64,000 bases of DNA, from the NCBI RefSeq assembly GCF_039543385.1, contig NZ_BAABJQ010000033.1:27548-91547 (forward strand), read 5' to 3'. Below are positions 24,783-33,638 of the stretch, piece by piece. A program made the translations under genes and the position numbers. Position 1 is the first letter of the stretch. Each line of letters starts with the position of its first letter. Under the pieces are notes generated by a model that saw only the letters and a list, made by a program, of their open reading frames with translations, searched no databases and had not been told where the DNA came from. Source of the DNA: Rugosimonospora acidiphila. GTDB taxonomy: Bacteria > Actinomycetota > Actinomycetes > Mycobacteriales > Micromonosporaceae.

Positions 24783-26522
24783 GTGACGCTTTACCTGGGA
24801 GTCCATTCACTGGCCAGCCACGACGGTTCGGTCGCGATGTTCGATGACGCCCAGCACCGCGTCACCGCGCTCGAAGAGGAACGCGTCACCCGCGACAAGC
24901 ACAGTGTGGGCCGCGCACCCATGCACGCGCTGGCCGCCATCGCGTCCGAACATCACGTCGACTTCGCCTCGCCCGAGTTGCAGTTCGCCCGCCCGTGGTT
25001 TCAGGGCACGCCGATGCGGGTCTCGGACGAACGGACCGGGGCGGAGCGCACCGAGATCGTCGCCACCGACACGCCGGACGACATCCATGAGATGCTCGCC
25101 CGGCTGAACGAGCCCGCGCCGGTCCAGCCAACGGTGCTGGTGCGCCACCACCTCGCGCACGCCCTCGTGGCCGCCTGGCAGAGCCCCTACGACTCCGGTG
25201 TCGCGCTGGTCTGCGACGGGTACGGCGACGGGGAGTCCGGGTCCAGTTGGACGTTCGCGCGCGGACAGGTCCCGGTGCGACTCGACTCGATACCCGTCGA
25301 CGACTCGCTCGGTGAGATGTACGCCGCCGTCACCCGCTACCTGGGCCTCGGCACTCACGCCGAGGGGCGGACGATGGCGCTGGCCGCCTACGCCGACGGC
25401 GCCGACACCTTCGACTGCGTGGCGATCGGCCCGGAGGGCTGGCGCGTCAACCTGGCACCCGAGCCCGGCACCATCTTCAGCCCGACGCGCAGGGCGTGGC
25501 TTCGCCATCTGGAGTTCCGGTTCGGCCCGCCCGTGCCCCGCTCGTACTGGTCGGCGACCCTGGGCGCGGATGCCTCAACGCTGGCCGACGACGCCACCTT
25601 CCAGCGGGCGGTGGCCGTCGCCGGCCTGGCCCAACGGACCCTGGAGGCGGCCGTTGGCGAGTGGCTGGCCGCCGTGTCGTCCCGCCACCCCGAAACCCCA
25701 CTGGTGCTCGGCGGCGGCGTCTTCCTGAACTGCGCCATGAACGGCGCTCTTCGCCGGCGCTTCCCTGGGCTCCGGATGTTCTTCTGCCCGCTCGCGGGCG
25801 ACGCCGGCACCTCGATCGGTGCGGCGATCGGGGCGATGGCCTCGCTCGCCGGGCGCTGGCCCGACCGCCATCCCCACCTGGACCTCGGGCTGTCCTTCCC
25901 CGACGCGCACATCGAACCGTTGCTGCGCCAGTCCGGTGTCGACTTCATCGACGCCGGGGACGAACTGCCCCAACGGGTGGCCGACCTGCTCCGGCGGGGA
26001 GCGCTCGTCGGGGTGTTCCACGGGAGATCGGAATTCGGCCCGCGCGCGCTCGGCCAGCGCAGCCTGCTCGCGCTGGCCGATGGCACCGCGACGGCCGCGC
26101 GGGTGAACGCGGCGAAGCAGCGCGCCCTCTGGCGCCCGCTGGCACCCGTGGTCCGTGAGGCGGACGTGGCCCAGTTCCTGGCGGCCCCGCGGGCGCACTC
26201 GGCGGAGGACCTGCGCTACATGATCGTGGCGATGAGCGTCGCCGACCAATTCGCGGCGGCGCACCCGGCGGTCACTCATGTCGATGGCACGGCGCGAGCC
26301 CTCGCGGTCGGACCCTCCGGGAGCGGTGGTCAGGTGTTCCTCGACGCGGTCCTTTCCGGACTCGCCGGCGGCGGCGCCCCCGCCGTCCTCATCAACACCT
26401 CCCTCAACGACGCCGCGGAACCCATGGTGCTCACCCCGAAAGACGCGCTGCGTTACGCCCTGGCGTCCCCCCTGGACGCGCTGGCGATCGGGGGGTTCCT
26501 CGTGACCAAACGCGGGCGTTGA
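24783..26522 (+). CDS. Carbamoyltransferase, NodU/CmcH family
   Basis: A 579-residue enzyme that transfers a carbamoyl group from carbamoyl phosphate, via carbamoyl-adenylate, to a hydroxyl of a small molecule. The N-terminal Kae1-like ATPase domain has the metal motif RHHLAHALVAAW, DGYGDGES and LGGGVFLNCAMN. The C-terminal domain has GRSEFGPRALGQRSLLA and LINTSLNDAAEPMV, all family hallmarks. The GTG at 24783 is chosen for the conserved start LYLGVHSLASHDGS; earlier in-frame starts add unrelated residues. These enzymes usually decorate antibiotics, nodulation factors or sugars, yet no biosynthetic genes flank it here, so the acceptor is unknown. Confidence 0.9.
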   Translation: MTLYLGVHSLASHDGSVAMFDDAQHRVTALEEERVTRDKHSVGRAPMHALAAIASEHHVDFASPELQFARPWFQGTPMRVSDERTGAERTEIVATDTPDDIHEMLARLNEPAPVQPTVLVRHHLAHALVAAWQSPYDSGVALVCDGYGDGESGSSWTFARGQVPVRLDSIPVDDSLGEMYAAVTRYLGLGTHAEGRTMALAAYADGADTFDCVAIGPEGWRVNLAPEPGTIFSPTRRAWLRHLEFRFGPPVPRSYWSATLGADASTLADDATFQRAVAVAGLAQRTLEAAVGEWLAAVSSRHPETPLVLGGGVFLNCAMNGALRRRFPGLRMFFCPLAGDAGTSIGAAIGAMASLAGRWPDRHPHLDLGLSFPDAHIEPLLRQSGVDFIDAGDELPQRVADLLRRGALVGVFHGRSEFGPRALGQRSLLALADGTATAARVNAAKQRALWRPLAPVVREADVAQFLAAPRAHSAEDLRYMIVAMSVADQFAAAHPAVTHVDGTARALAVGPSGSGGQVFLDAVLSGLAGGGAPAVLINTSLNDAAEPMVLTPKDALRYALASPLDALAIGGFLVTKRGR

Positions 26523-26630
26523 TCGATTGGCCTACGCGGCCATGAGGATCTCTCCGGAGTAGGTGATCGGGCTCCGCCGGGCACGGGATCTGGGGTCGAG
26601 GCTCGACTCCCTGCCCGCGGTTGGGCGCCC

Positions 26631-26670
26631 GCCACCGTCGGCCACCATCGGCCACCATCGGCCACCACGG
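26631..26670. repeat. 10-bp tandem repeat
   Basis: Four units of GCCACCATCG with small changes start at 26631, 26641, 26651 and 26661. The gap 26523-26810 holds no gene that I can support; this repeat is its only clear structure. Confidence 0.75.
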
Positions 26671-26810
26671 CCACGTCGGAGCCGCGAAGATATCGTTCAT
26701 CACCTGGGCGTCGGGGAGACCGGGCCGCCGCGACGGCACGTGTGACCGAAAGGCGCCAGGAACCTCTCGCATACGACCCGAGATGTCGATAGATCGGAAG
26801 GATCACCGGA

Positions 26811-27683
26811 ATGGCTGCGAACACCCTGGGCGGGACGTTCACGATGGCGGACGGTCTCACGGTTGCCCGGATGGGCTACGGCGCTATGCAGTTGGCCGGA
26901 CCGGGGGTCTGGGGTCCCCCGAGCGACCGCGACGAGGCGGTCGCGGTGCTGCGCACCGCCGTCGAGGCGGGCGTGAACCACATCGACACCGCCGACTTCT
27001 ACGGGCCGCACGTGACCAACGAGATCATCCGCGAAGCCCTTGCCCCATACGACGGCGTGCACGTCGTGACCAAGGTCGGCGCGGTCCGCGACGAGCAGGG
27101 CGGTTGGCCGCACGCCCGTTCGCCGAGGCAACTGCGCGAGCAGGTCGAGTCGAACCTGCGCACGCTCGGGGTGGCGGCGCTCGACGTGGTCAACCTGCGC
27201 GTCGGCGGTGGCCCCGACGGGCATTCCCCGGTGCCCGGGTCGCTCGCCGAGCCGTTCGGCGCGCTGGCCGAGATGCGCCAGGAGGGCCTGATCAAGCACC
27301 TCGGCGTCAGCGTCGTCGATGCCGACCAGGTGGCCGAGGCACAGGCGATCGCCCCGATCGTGACCGTGCAGAACTGGTACAACGTGGCCCACCGGGGCGA
27401 CGAGGCACTCATCGCCTCCCTGGGGCAGCAGGGTGTCTCCTACGCCCCGTTCTGGCCGCTGGGCGGGTTCAAGCCGGTGCAGTCCGAAGTCCTCGACGCG
27501 GTCGCCGAAAGCGTTGGCGCGTCGCCCAAGGTCGTCGCCATCGCGTGGCTGCTGCACCAGGCGGCGAACATCCTCGTCATCCCCGGCACCTCGTCGGTCG
27601 CGCATCTACGCGAGAACCTCTCGGCCGCCGAGATGACCCTGCCGGCGCAGGCACTGGCCGAACTCGACGGCATCGCGGCCTGA
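26811..27683 (+). CDS. Aldo/keto reductase
   Basis: A 290-residue NADPH-dependent oxidoreductase of the TIM-barrel AKR family. The catalytic Asp and Tyr are in HIDTADFYG, and the Lys in VVTKVG. The usual barrel His position reads NLRVGG, as in the YdbC-like subgroup. The C-terminal cofactor motif IPGTSSVAHLRENLSA is intact. AAGGATC lies 8 nt before the ATG. It is a single gene followed by a structured non-coding element. Substrate unknown; aldehydes or ketones of xenobiotics are typical. Confidence 0.92.
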   Translation: MAANTLGGTFTMADGLTVARMGYGAMQLAGPGVWGPPSDRDEAVAVLRTAVEAGVNHIDTADFYGPHVTNEIIREALAPYDGVHVVTKVGAVRDEQGGWPHARSPRQLREQVESNLRTLGVAALDVVNLRVGGGPDGHSPVPGSLAEPFGALAEMRQEGLIKHLGVSVVDADQVAEAQAIAPIVTVQNWYNVAHRGDEALIASLGQQGVSYAPFWPLGGFKPVQSEVLDAVAESVGASPKVVAIAWLLHQAANILVIPGTSSVAHLRENLSAAEMTLPAQALAELDGIAA

Positions 27684-27720
27684 ACGAGCGCATCCGGCCG
27701 GCCCGGCGGAGCCCATCACC

Positions 27721-27790
27721 CGAATCGGTGAGGCGTGCGACGCCCGACCGCCCCCGAAGGTCGGCGACGGCTCACCGATTCGAGGAATCG
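27721..27790 (+). promoter_or_regulatory. Long stem-loop with alternative hairpin
   Basis: CGAATCGGTGAG (27721-27732) is perfectly complementary to CTCACCGATTCG (27771-27782). The loop holds an inner hairpin CCGACC/GGTCGG. CGATTC inside the right arm can instead pair with GAATCG (27785-27790) just downstream. Mutually exclusive stems between the reductase stop and the hydrolase start suggest an attenuator, or a terminator of the reductase gene. No small ORF or riboswitch family was recognised. Confidence 0.5.
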
Positions 27791-27902
27791 ATATCCCACG
27801 ATGCTCCTGCTGTACTGGACGAGTTGCCCGCCGACGCGGGACAGCGACCCACCCGGCGTCGCGACAACCGGCGCCCTCACCGCAGGAGGACCATTGTTCA
27901 GG

Positions 27903-28754
27903 ATGTCACGCAGGTCGGCTTTGACCGCTCGGGCCGCAGTGGTGGCCGGCGTGGTGGCGCTCGGCGCGGCGGCGGCCGGTATCACCGCCGCCGCGGCCGC
28001 GCCGAGCCACCAGGGCGCCCGGCCCGACCGGACCGCCAAACCCACGATCGTGCTCGTTCACGGCGCGTGGGCCGACTCCAGCGGCTGGAACGACGAGATC
28101 ACCAGGCTCACCCACCTCGGCTACCCGGTGCTCACCGAGTCCACCCCGCTGCGCGGGCTGACCAGCGACGCGGACCACCTGCGCGCCCGACTACAGACGA
28201 TCAGCGGCCCGATCGTGCTGGTCGGCCACTCCTATGGCGGCGCCGTGATCACTAACGCGGCACGCGGCGTACCGAACGTCAAGGCGCTCGTGTACGCCGC
28301 CGCCTTCGTACCGGCCGCGAACGAGAGCCTGCAGATGATCCTCGCCGAGCATCCGGGCAGCCACATCGACGGCACCAAGCTGGACGTGGTTCCGGTGGCC
28401 AACGCCGCGGCCGACGGCGGCCAGGACGCCGACCTCTACATCAAGCCGGCGGACTTCCGGGACATCTTCGCCGGCGACGTCTCCGCCCAGAGATCCGCGC
28501 TGGAGGCCGCCACCCAGCGGCCACTGGCCAACACCGCGTTCGCGCAGCTCTCCGGGGCCCCGGCCTACGCCGACGTGCCGAGCTGGGACCTCATCAGTCT
28601 CGACGACCACGCCATCCCGGCCTCCGCCCAGCTGTTCATGGCGCGGCGCGCCGGAGCGCACCTCGAGTCGATCCACTCGGCGCACGACATCATGATCTCG
28701 CACCCGACCGCCGTCGAGCACCTCATCATCGAGGCCGCGAACGCCGTCAGCTGA
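27903..28754 (+). CDS. Secreted alpha/beta hydrolase
   Basis: A 283-residue exported serine hydrolase. The N-terminus (MSRRSALTARAAVVAGVVA) is a signal peptide with an Ala-rich core. The fold carries VLVHGAWADSSGW (oxyanion region), the nucleophile GHSYGG, and a C-terminal catalytic His in SAHDIMISHP. It belongs to the small-molecule esterase group near EstC and pyrethroid hydrolases. AGGAGG lies at 27884-27889. The ATG at 27903 is 13 nt away and an in-frame TTG at 27894 is 4 nt away, so the exact start is uncertain by three residues. Confidence 0.87.
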   Translation: MSRRSALTARAAVVAGVVALGAAAAGITAAAAAPSHQGARPDRTAKPTIVLVHGAWADSSGWNDEITRLTHLGYPVLTESTPLRGLTSDADHLRARLQTISGPIVLVGHSYGGAVITNAARGVPNVKALVYAAAFVPAANESLQMILAEHPGSHIDGTKLDVVPVANAAADGGQDADLYIKPADFRDIFAGDVSAQRSALEAATQRPLANTAFAQLSGAPAYADVPSWDLISLDDHAIPASAQLFMARRAGAHLESIHSAHDIMISHPTAVEHLIIEAANAVS

Positions 28755-29095
28755 ACCAGCGGCGCACCGTCGATCCATCCGAACCGGGCGACCCGTACGG
28801 GGGATCGGTGGTCAACGCCTGTCTCATGCGAGCGACGGCCCGGCGGTCCGCGCCCATCGCGGACCGCCGGGCCTGCTCGGCAGGACGTCGCGCGTTCGAG
28901 CCGTACCGCGCAGTCGGCCACCCGATCGTGGCCGCGGACCCGGCGGGTGTCGCGGTCACGGTGGTCGACGGCGTCGGCGGGGCCGCGCTGGCTCGCGGTT
29001 CGGGCCTCATCGGCCTGGTCGACCGGGTCGAGGCGCTCGGTGGAAGGTTCGCGGCCCGTGCCCCCGCACGGCGCGACCGAACTACCATCCGTGCC
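28755..29095. other. Gene-free gap before oxidoreductase
   Basis: The frame of the downstream oxidoreductase is open here, but the implied residues are Arg/Ala-rich, lack family resemblance and have no ribosome site, so I treat it as non-coding. No clear promoter was found. Confidence 0.5.
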
Positions 29096-31231
29096 ATGGC
29101 CACCAGCATCCACCTCGGCGCCTGCCCGCTCGACTGCCCGGACACGTGCACCTGGCAGCTGACGGTCGAGGACGGCCGGGGGGTGGCGATCCGTGGCGAC
29201 CAGGGCCACCCGTTCACCCGTGGGGCCTTGTGCGGCAAGGTGAACCGCTACCTCGACGCGCTGAACGGCCCCGATCGGCTCACCACCCCGCTGCTGCGGG
29301 TCGGGCCGAAGGGCGTGGGGCCGGTGTCGTTCCGGCCAGCCACGTGGGAGGAGGCGATCGACCGGGTGGCGTCCGGGCTGCGGACCACGATCGACCGTGA
29401 CGGCGCCGAGTCCATCCTGCCGTACTACTTCGCCGGCACGATGGGGCACGTGCAGGGCTGGACCATGGGGCCCCGGCTGTTCGCGCACCTGGGTGCGTCA
29501 CGCCTGCGGACCACGATCTGCACCGCGGCCGCCACGGCGGCGCTGCAATCGGTGTTCGGCGCCGCGGTCGGCTTCGAGCCGGAGACCATCACCGAGGCCC
29601 GGCTCATCCTGCTGTGGGGCGCCAACCTGCTGTCCACGAGCCTGCACCAGTGGCCCTTCGTGCGTGAGGCCCAGGCGCGCGGCGCCTACGTGGTCGCCAT
29701 CGATCCACTGCGTACCGAAACGGCCGCCCGCTGCGACGAACACCTCGCGCCACTGCCCGGCACCGACGCCGCTCTCGCGCTGGGGCTCATCCGGCACGTG
29801 CTCGACGCCGGCGCCCTCGACCGGCAGTGGCTGGCCGCACACACCACGGGCTGGCCTCGGCTCGAGGACCGCCTGGCCGAGTGGCCCGTCGAGCGGGCGG
29901 CGGCGGAGTGCGGGCTGGACGCCGGCGTGCTGCGCCGGCTGGGCGATCGCATCGCGACGACCCGCCCGACCGCGGTCCGGGTCGGGCTCGGCCTGCAGCG
30001 CCATCACGGTGCCGGACAGGCCATCCGGGCGATCTGCGCGCTGCCGCTGGTCACCGGCGATTTCCGGTACCCGGGCGGTGGGGTGCTCTGCATGACCAGC
30101 GGACACCACCGCATCGACGAGGACGCCGTGGCGCGGCCCAGCGGCATGCCCGCGCCACGGGCACGGTCAATCAACATGAGCCGGCTCGCGGCGGTGCTCA
30201 CGGGTGAGGCGGACCCCGCCATCACCTCACTGGTCGTGTTCAACGCCAACCCGGCCGCCACCGCGCCCGACCAGAACCGGGTGCGTCAGGGCCTGCTGCG
30301 GGCGGACCTGTTCACCACGGTGCTGGAGCAGCGCTGGACGGACACCTGCGACTACGCCGACGTGGTGCTGCCGGCCACCATGCAACCCGAGCACCTGGAC
30401 CTGCACTCGTCCTACGGCCACCATTACACGACGCTGAACCTGCCGGCCGTCGAGCCGCCCGGGCAGGCGCTGCCGAACACCGAGATCTTCCGGCGCATCG
30501 CGGCGGCCATGGGGCTGGACCACCCCCGGATGCGCGACGCGGATGAGGAACTGGCCCGGCAGCTGTTGCGTGACGCCCCGATCGGCTTCGAGGAGTTGGC
30601 CGAGCGGACCTACGCGCGCACCACCGGGGTCGAGGTCGGCTCGGCGCCGTTCGCCAAGGGCTGCTTCCCCACGCCGGACGGGCGGGCTCGGCTGTTCGAC
30701 CAGCGGCTCGAACGCCAGGGGGTTGACCCGCTCATCGGCTACACGCCGCCGGTGGAGGTGAGCGATCCGCGCCTGGCCGAGCGCTTCCCGCTCATGCTCG
30801 TGGCACCGGCCGGGCGCTTCTTTCTCAACTCCACCTTCGCGTCGCTGCCGTGGCACACCGGCAAGATGGGTCCGCCGCGGGTACATCTGCATCCGCGCGA
30901 CGCGGCCGCCCGTGGACTGGCCGACGGAGACGTGGCCCGGGTGTTCAACGACCGTGGCTCGTTCATCGCGGCGGTCGCCATCGACGACGCGACCCGCCCG
31001 GGCCTGGCCTTCACCTACAAGGCCTACTGGGCACGGCGCAGCCCGGGCCGGGCCACGGTCAACGCGGTAACCGCGGTGCGCGACACCGACCTGGGCGGCG
31101 GCCCGACGTTCCACGACATCCGGGTGGAGGTCGAGGCCGCGCCGGGTCAGCCGTTCGACGAGGGTCAGCCGTTCGACGAGGGTCAGCCGCTCGACGAGGG
31201 TCAGCCGTTCGACGCCGCGAACCCCGGGTGA
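29096..31231 (+). CDS. Molybdopterin oxidoreductase, DMSO-reductase family
   Basis: A 711-residue molybdenum or tungsten enzyme. The N-terminal 4Fe-4S ligands are in GACPLDCPDTCTW, plus a further Cys in GALCGKVNRY. The molybdopterin domain (WTMGPRLFAHLGASRLRTT, LLWGANLLSTS, GDFRYPGGGVLC) and the C-terminal dinucleotide-binding domain (HPRDAAARGLADGDVARVFN) are complete. No Tat signal is visible, so it is probably cytoplasmic. The C-terminus carries a GQPFDE repeat from an 18-bp tandem array. It resembles uncharacterised actinobacterial oxidoreductases near formate dehydrogenase or thiosulfate reductase. The ATG at 29096 sits right at the first conserved motif. No partner subunits lie nearby. 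Confidence 0.88.
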   Translation: MATSIHLGACPLDCPDTCTWQLTVEDGRGVAIRGDQGHPFTRGALCGKVNRYLDALNGPDRLTTPLLRVGPKGVGPVSFRPATWEEAIDRVASGLRTTIDRDGAESILPYYFAGTMGHVQGWTMGPRLFAHLGASRLRTTICTAAATAALQSVFGAAVGFEPETITEARLILLWGANLLSTSLHQWPFVREAQARGAYVVAIDPLRTETAARCDEHLAPLPGTDAALALGLIRHVLDAGALDRQWLAAHTTGWPRLEDRLAEWPVERAAAECGLDAGVLRRLGDRIATTRPTAVRVGLGLQRHHGAGQAIRAICALPLVTGDFRYPGGGVLCMTSGHHRIDEDAVARPSGMPAPRARSINMSRLAAVLTGEADPAITSLVVFNANPAATAPDQNRVRQGLLRADLFTTVLEQRWTDTCDYADVVLPATMQPEHLDLHSSYGHHYTTLNLPAVEPPGQALPNTEIFRRIAAAMGLDHPRMRDADEELARQLLRDAPIGFEELAERTYARTTGVEVGSAPFAKGCFPTPDGRARLFDQRLERQGVDPLIGYTPPVEVSDPRLAERFPLMLVAPAGRFFLNSTFASLPWHTGKMGPPRVHLHPRDAAARGLADGDVARVFNDRGSFIAAVAIDDATRPGLAFTYKAYWARRSPGRATVNAVTAVRDTDLGGGPTFHDIRVEVEAAPGQPFDEGQPFDEGQPLDEGQPFDAANPG
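31145..31216 (+). repeat. 18-bp in-frame repeat at gene end
   Basis: Four units of GGTCAGCCGTTCGACGAG start at 31145, 31163, 31181 and 31199. They add an acidic GQPFDE tail to the oxidoreductase just before its stop, probably a disordered extension. Confidence 0.9.
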
Positions 31232-31258
31232 CCGGTCCCGGCGTCGCGCTGTCTCGGG

Positions 31259-32209
31259 TCAGCGGGTCCGGGCGACGCCGATCCGGGCGAGGGCGCCGAT
31301 CTCCAATGCCGTCCACAGCGCGCCGTCGGGCCCGAGGGTGATGCCGTGCGGCTCCGAGCGCCGGGTCGGCAGGTCGTGCTGCTCGACAACGCCTGACGGG
31401 GTGATCGAGCCGACGCGGTTGCCTCCCCACTCGGTGAACCACAGGTTGCCGTCCGCGCCGGTGGTGATGGCGTGGGGGCGGCCCGAACGGTCCGGCAGCG
31501 GATACTCCGTGATCGTGCCGTCCGGAGTGATCCGTCCGAGCTGGCCGGCGGCGATCTCGACGAACCAGAGGGCGCCGTCCGGGCCCGAGGCGATGCCCAC
31601 CGGTGCGGCGGCCTCGGTCGGGATCGGGTGGACGGTGATCGCGCCATCCATGCCGATTCTCCCGATGGCGTTGGCCTGGTTCAGGGTGAACCACATCCCG
31701 GCGTCCGCGCCGGCGGTGATGGCCGACGGGAATGCTCCGGTGGTCGGAAGCGGGAACTCGGTGACCTGGCCGTCGGTGGTGATCCGGCCGATCCGGTCGG
31801 CGGTGGTCTCGGTGAACCACAGGGTGCCGTCGGGGCCCGGGGCGATCCCGAACGGTCCGCGGCCCGGTGCCGGCAACGGGAACTCGCTCACCGCGCCGTC
31901 GGTGGTGATCCGCCCTATGCGGTGTGCCTGGTACTCGGTGAACCACAGAGCTCGGTCCGCACCGGTGACGATGATGGTCGGCCCGCACGCCGGATCGAGT
32001 TGGTAGCTGGTGGGCTCGCCGCCGGGGAGCAGCCGGCCGATCCGCCCGCTGTGCACCATGGTGAACCACAGCGCGTCGTCCGGGCCGGTGGTGATCGCGT
32101 ACGGGCCGCTGGCGGCGTCGGCCACGACGTACTCCTGAACGGACACGGGTGTCATGGGATCTGTTCCAGCCATGGGATCAGGTATCAACTGCGGGTCCGA
32201 TCGTGCCAT
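31259..32209 (-). CDS. Virginiamycin B lyase-like beta-propeller
   Basis: A 316-residue seven-bladed propeller without a signal peptide. Each blade carries the repeat GPDGALWFT followed by GRITPDG, exactly as in streptogramin B lyase (Vgb), and the length is close to Vgb (about 295). Vgb opens the ring of streptogramin B antibiotics at an ester bond, using Mg. The candidate His and Glu in GRPHAITTGADGNLWFTEW and RSEPHGITLGPDG lie where the active site is expected, but I cannot verify it by alignment. Many such propellers are not lyases. It is convergent with the molybdopterin gene, and shorter in-frame ATG starts exist at 32173 and 32155. Confidence 0.8.
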   Translation of the reverse strand: MARSDPQLIPDPMAGTDPMTPVSVQEYVVADAASGPYAITTGPDDALWFTMVHSGRIGRLLPGGEPTSYQLDPACGPTIIVTGADRALWFTEYQAHRIGRITTDGAVSEFPLPAPGRGPFGIAPGPDGTLWFTETTADRIGRITTDGQVTEFPLPTTGAFPSAITAGADAGMWFTLNQANAIGRIGMDGAITVHPIPTEAAAPVGIASGPDGALWFVEIAAGQLGRITPDGTITEYPLPDRSGRPHAITTGADGNLWFTEWGGNRVGSITPSGVVEQHDLPTRRSEPHGITLGPDGALWTALEIGALARIGVARTR

Positions 32210-32332
32210 GAGCCCACCGCGATCGACAAACGATCTTCTTCGGTGTCGGGGATCACGGCCATCCCCGTTACGCGCTGGCCGCGGACCGAGGTTTCATGGT
32301 CAGGTACGGGCCCGGTCACGGAGGAGATGCGC

Positions 32333-33163
32333 ATGGCCACCTGGTTGATCACCGGCTGTTCGACTGGCCTCGGGCGCGCGTTGGCCACGGCGGTTCTGGC
32401 GCGTGGCGAGTGCGCGGTGGTCACCGCCCGCTCCGCCGCCGGTGTGCAGGCGCTGGCGCAGCGGTACCCCGACACCGCCCTGGCGCTCGCGCTGGACGTG
32501 ACCGACGCCGATCAGGTCGCCGCGGCGGTGCGCCTGGGGGAGGAGCGGTTCGGCCGGGTCGACGTGCTGGTCAACAACGCCGGGTACGGCTACCGGGCCG
32601 CGGTCGAGGAGGGCGACGAGGCCGACGTGGCGCGGCTGTTCGCGACGAACTTCTTCGGCCCCGTCGCCCTGATCAAGGCCGTCCTGCCGGGCATGCGCGC
32701 CCGCCGGCGCGGCGCCATCGTCAACGTCTCATCCATCGCCGCCCGGATCACTCCGCCCGGTTCGGGCTACTATGCGGCGACGAAGGCCGCGCTGGAGGGC
32801 GTGTCCGGCTCGCTGCGCGAGGAGTTACGGCCGCTGGGCATCACGGTGATGGCGGTCGAGCCCGGCGCCTTCCGCACCGATTTCGCCGGCCGCTCGCTCG
32901 CCCAGTCCGACGAGGCGATCGCCGACTACGCCGACACCGCAGGCAGGCGGCGCAAGGAACACGACACGACGAACGGCACCCAGCAGGGCGACCCGACCAA
33001 AGCCGCGGAGGCGATCATCACCGCCCTGCGGTCACCCGAACCGCCCGGTCTGCTGCTGCTGGGCACCGACGCGGTGGCCGCCGCCGCCAAGGCCCTCGAC
33101 GCGCAGCGCGCGGAGTTGGAGGTCTGGGAGGAGTTGGCCGCCAGCACGGACTACACCGGCTGA
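32333..33163 (+). CDS. Short-chain dehydrogenase/reductase
   Basis: A 276-residue classical SDR. The Rossmann motif is ITGCSTGLGRALA (TGxxxGxG). It also has DVTDADQV, VLVNNAGYG (NNAG), the catalytic Ser in NVSSIAARI and YYAATKAAL (YxxxK), and the PGAFRTDF tail. GGAGGAG at 32320-32326 places the start at the ATG 32333 rather than the adjacent ATG 32327. It is divergent from the propeller gene. The substrate is likely an alcohol or ketone. Confidence 0.92.
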   Translation: MATWLITGCSTGLGRALATAVLARGECAVVTARSAAGVQALAQRYPDTALALALDVTDADQVAAAVRLGEERFGRVDVLVNNAGYGYRAAVEEGDEADVARLFATNFFGPVALIKAVLPGMRARRRGAIVNVSSIAARITPPGSGYYAATKAALEGVSGSLREELRPLGITVMAVEPGAFRTDFAGRSLAQSDEAIADYADTAGRRRKEHDTTNGTQQGDPTKAAEAIITALRSPEPPGLLLLGTDAVAAAAKALDAQRAELEVWEELAASTDYTG

Positions 33164-33327
33164 TCGCGAGGCGGCGCCGGCCTGCCGCGCCAGAAACCGG
33201 CGGGAGTGGCGAGCCGCCATCCGCGGCGCTAGCGTGGCCGTGACAACGTCGCCTGTCCCGGTGGGCATCGACGTGGCAGCACCCGAGACCGGACCCGGTG
33301 GCCCGGCTCCAGGTGGGAAGGGCCGAC

Positions 33328-33510
33328 ATGTTGACCGCGGAGCAGCATGACGAGTTCCAGGCGACCGGGCTGCTCCGTCTGGAGGGGGCGTTCCCCGCGG
33401 CCACTGCCGAGGCGATGTGCGACCGGCTGTGGGAGTTCCTCGCCAGCCGGTACGCGATCCACCGCGATGAGCGGTCGACGTGGACGGTGGAGAAGCCGGC
33501 CAACCAGTAA
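33328..33510 (+). pseudogene. Truncated phytanoyl-CoA dioxygenase-like N-terminus
   Basis: A 60-residue frame with a good ribosome site (GGGAAGGG) reading MLTAEQHDEFQATGLLRLEG, then AAAMCDRLWEFL-like helices and ERSTWTVEKP. This is the typical start of PhyH-type Fe/2-oxoglutarate dioxygenases of about 250 residues, but the iron-binding HxD...H core is absent. The stop lies in TAAGCGGAGCC, which recurs at 33552-33562, so a deletion between short direct repeats is possible. Probably a gene remnant; a short real protein cannot be excluded. Confidence 0.6.
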
Positions 33511-33638
33511 GCGGAGCCGGCGCGTCGCGGCGCCCGCGACCAGAAACTCGTTAAGCGGAGCCAAAAATCGGGATTGGCGCGGCGGCGTGGGGGAAGCCGG
33601 GTGTAACAGGCGGGGTTCGGCGGGAAAGCGGGAACACC

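Noticed and set aside
28808..29095. N-terminal extension of the molybdopterin oxidoreductase
   Set aside because: Implied residues are low-complexity and unlike the family; the conserved cysteine motif begins 8 residues after ATG 29096.
31259..32209. Confident streptogramin-resistance gene
   Set aside because: The fold and repeat match Vgb, but the active-site His/Glu/His could not be verified, and many propellers of this type are not lyases. Kept as Vgb-like only.
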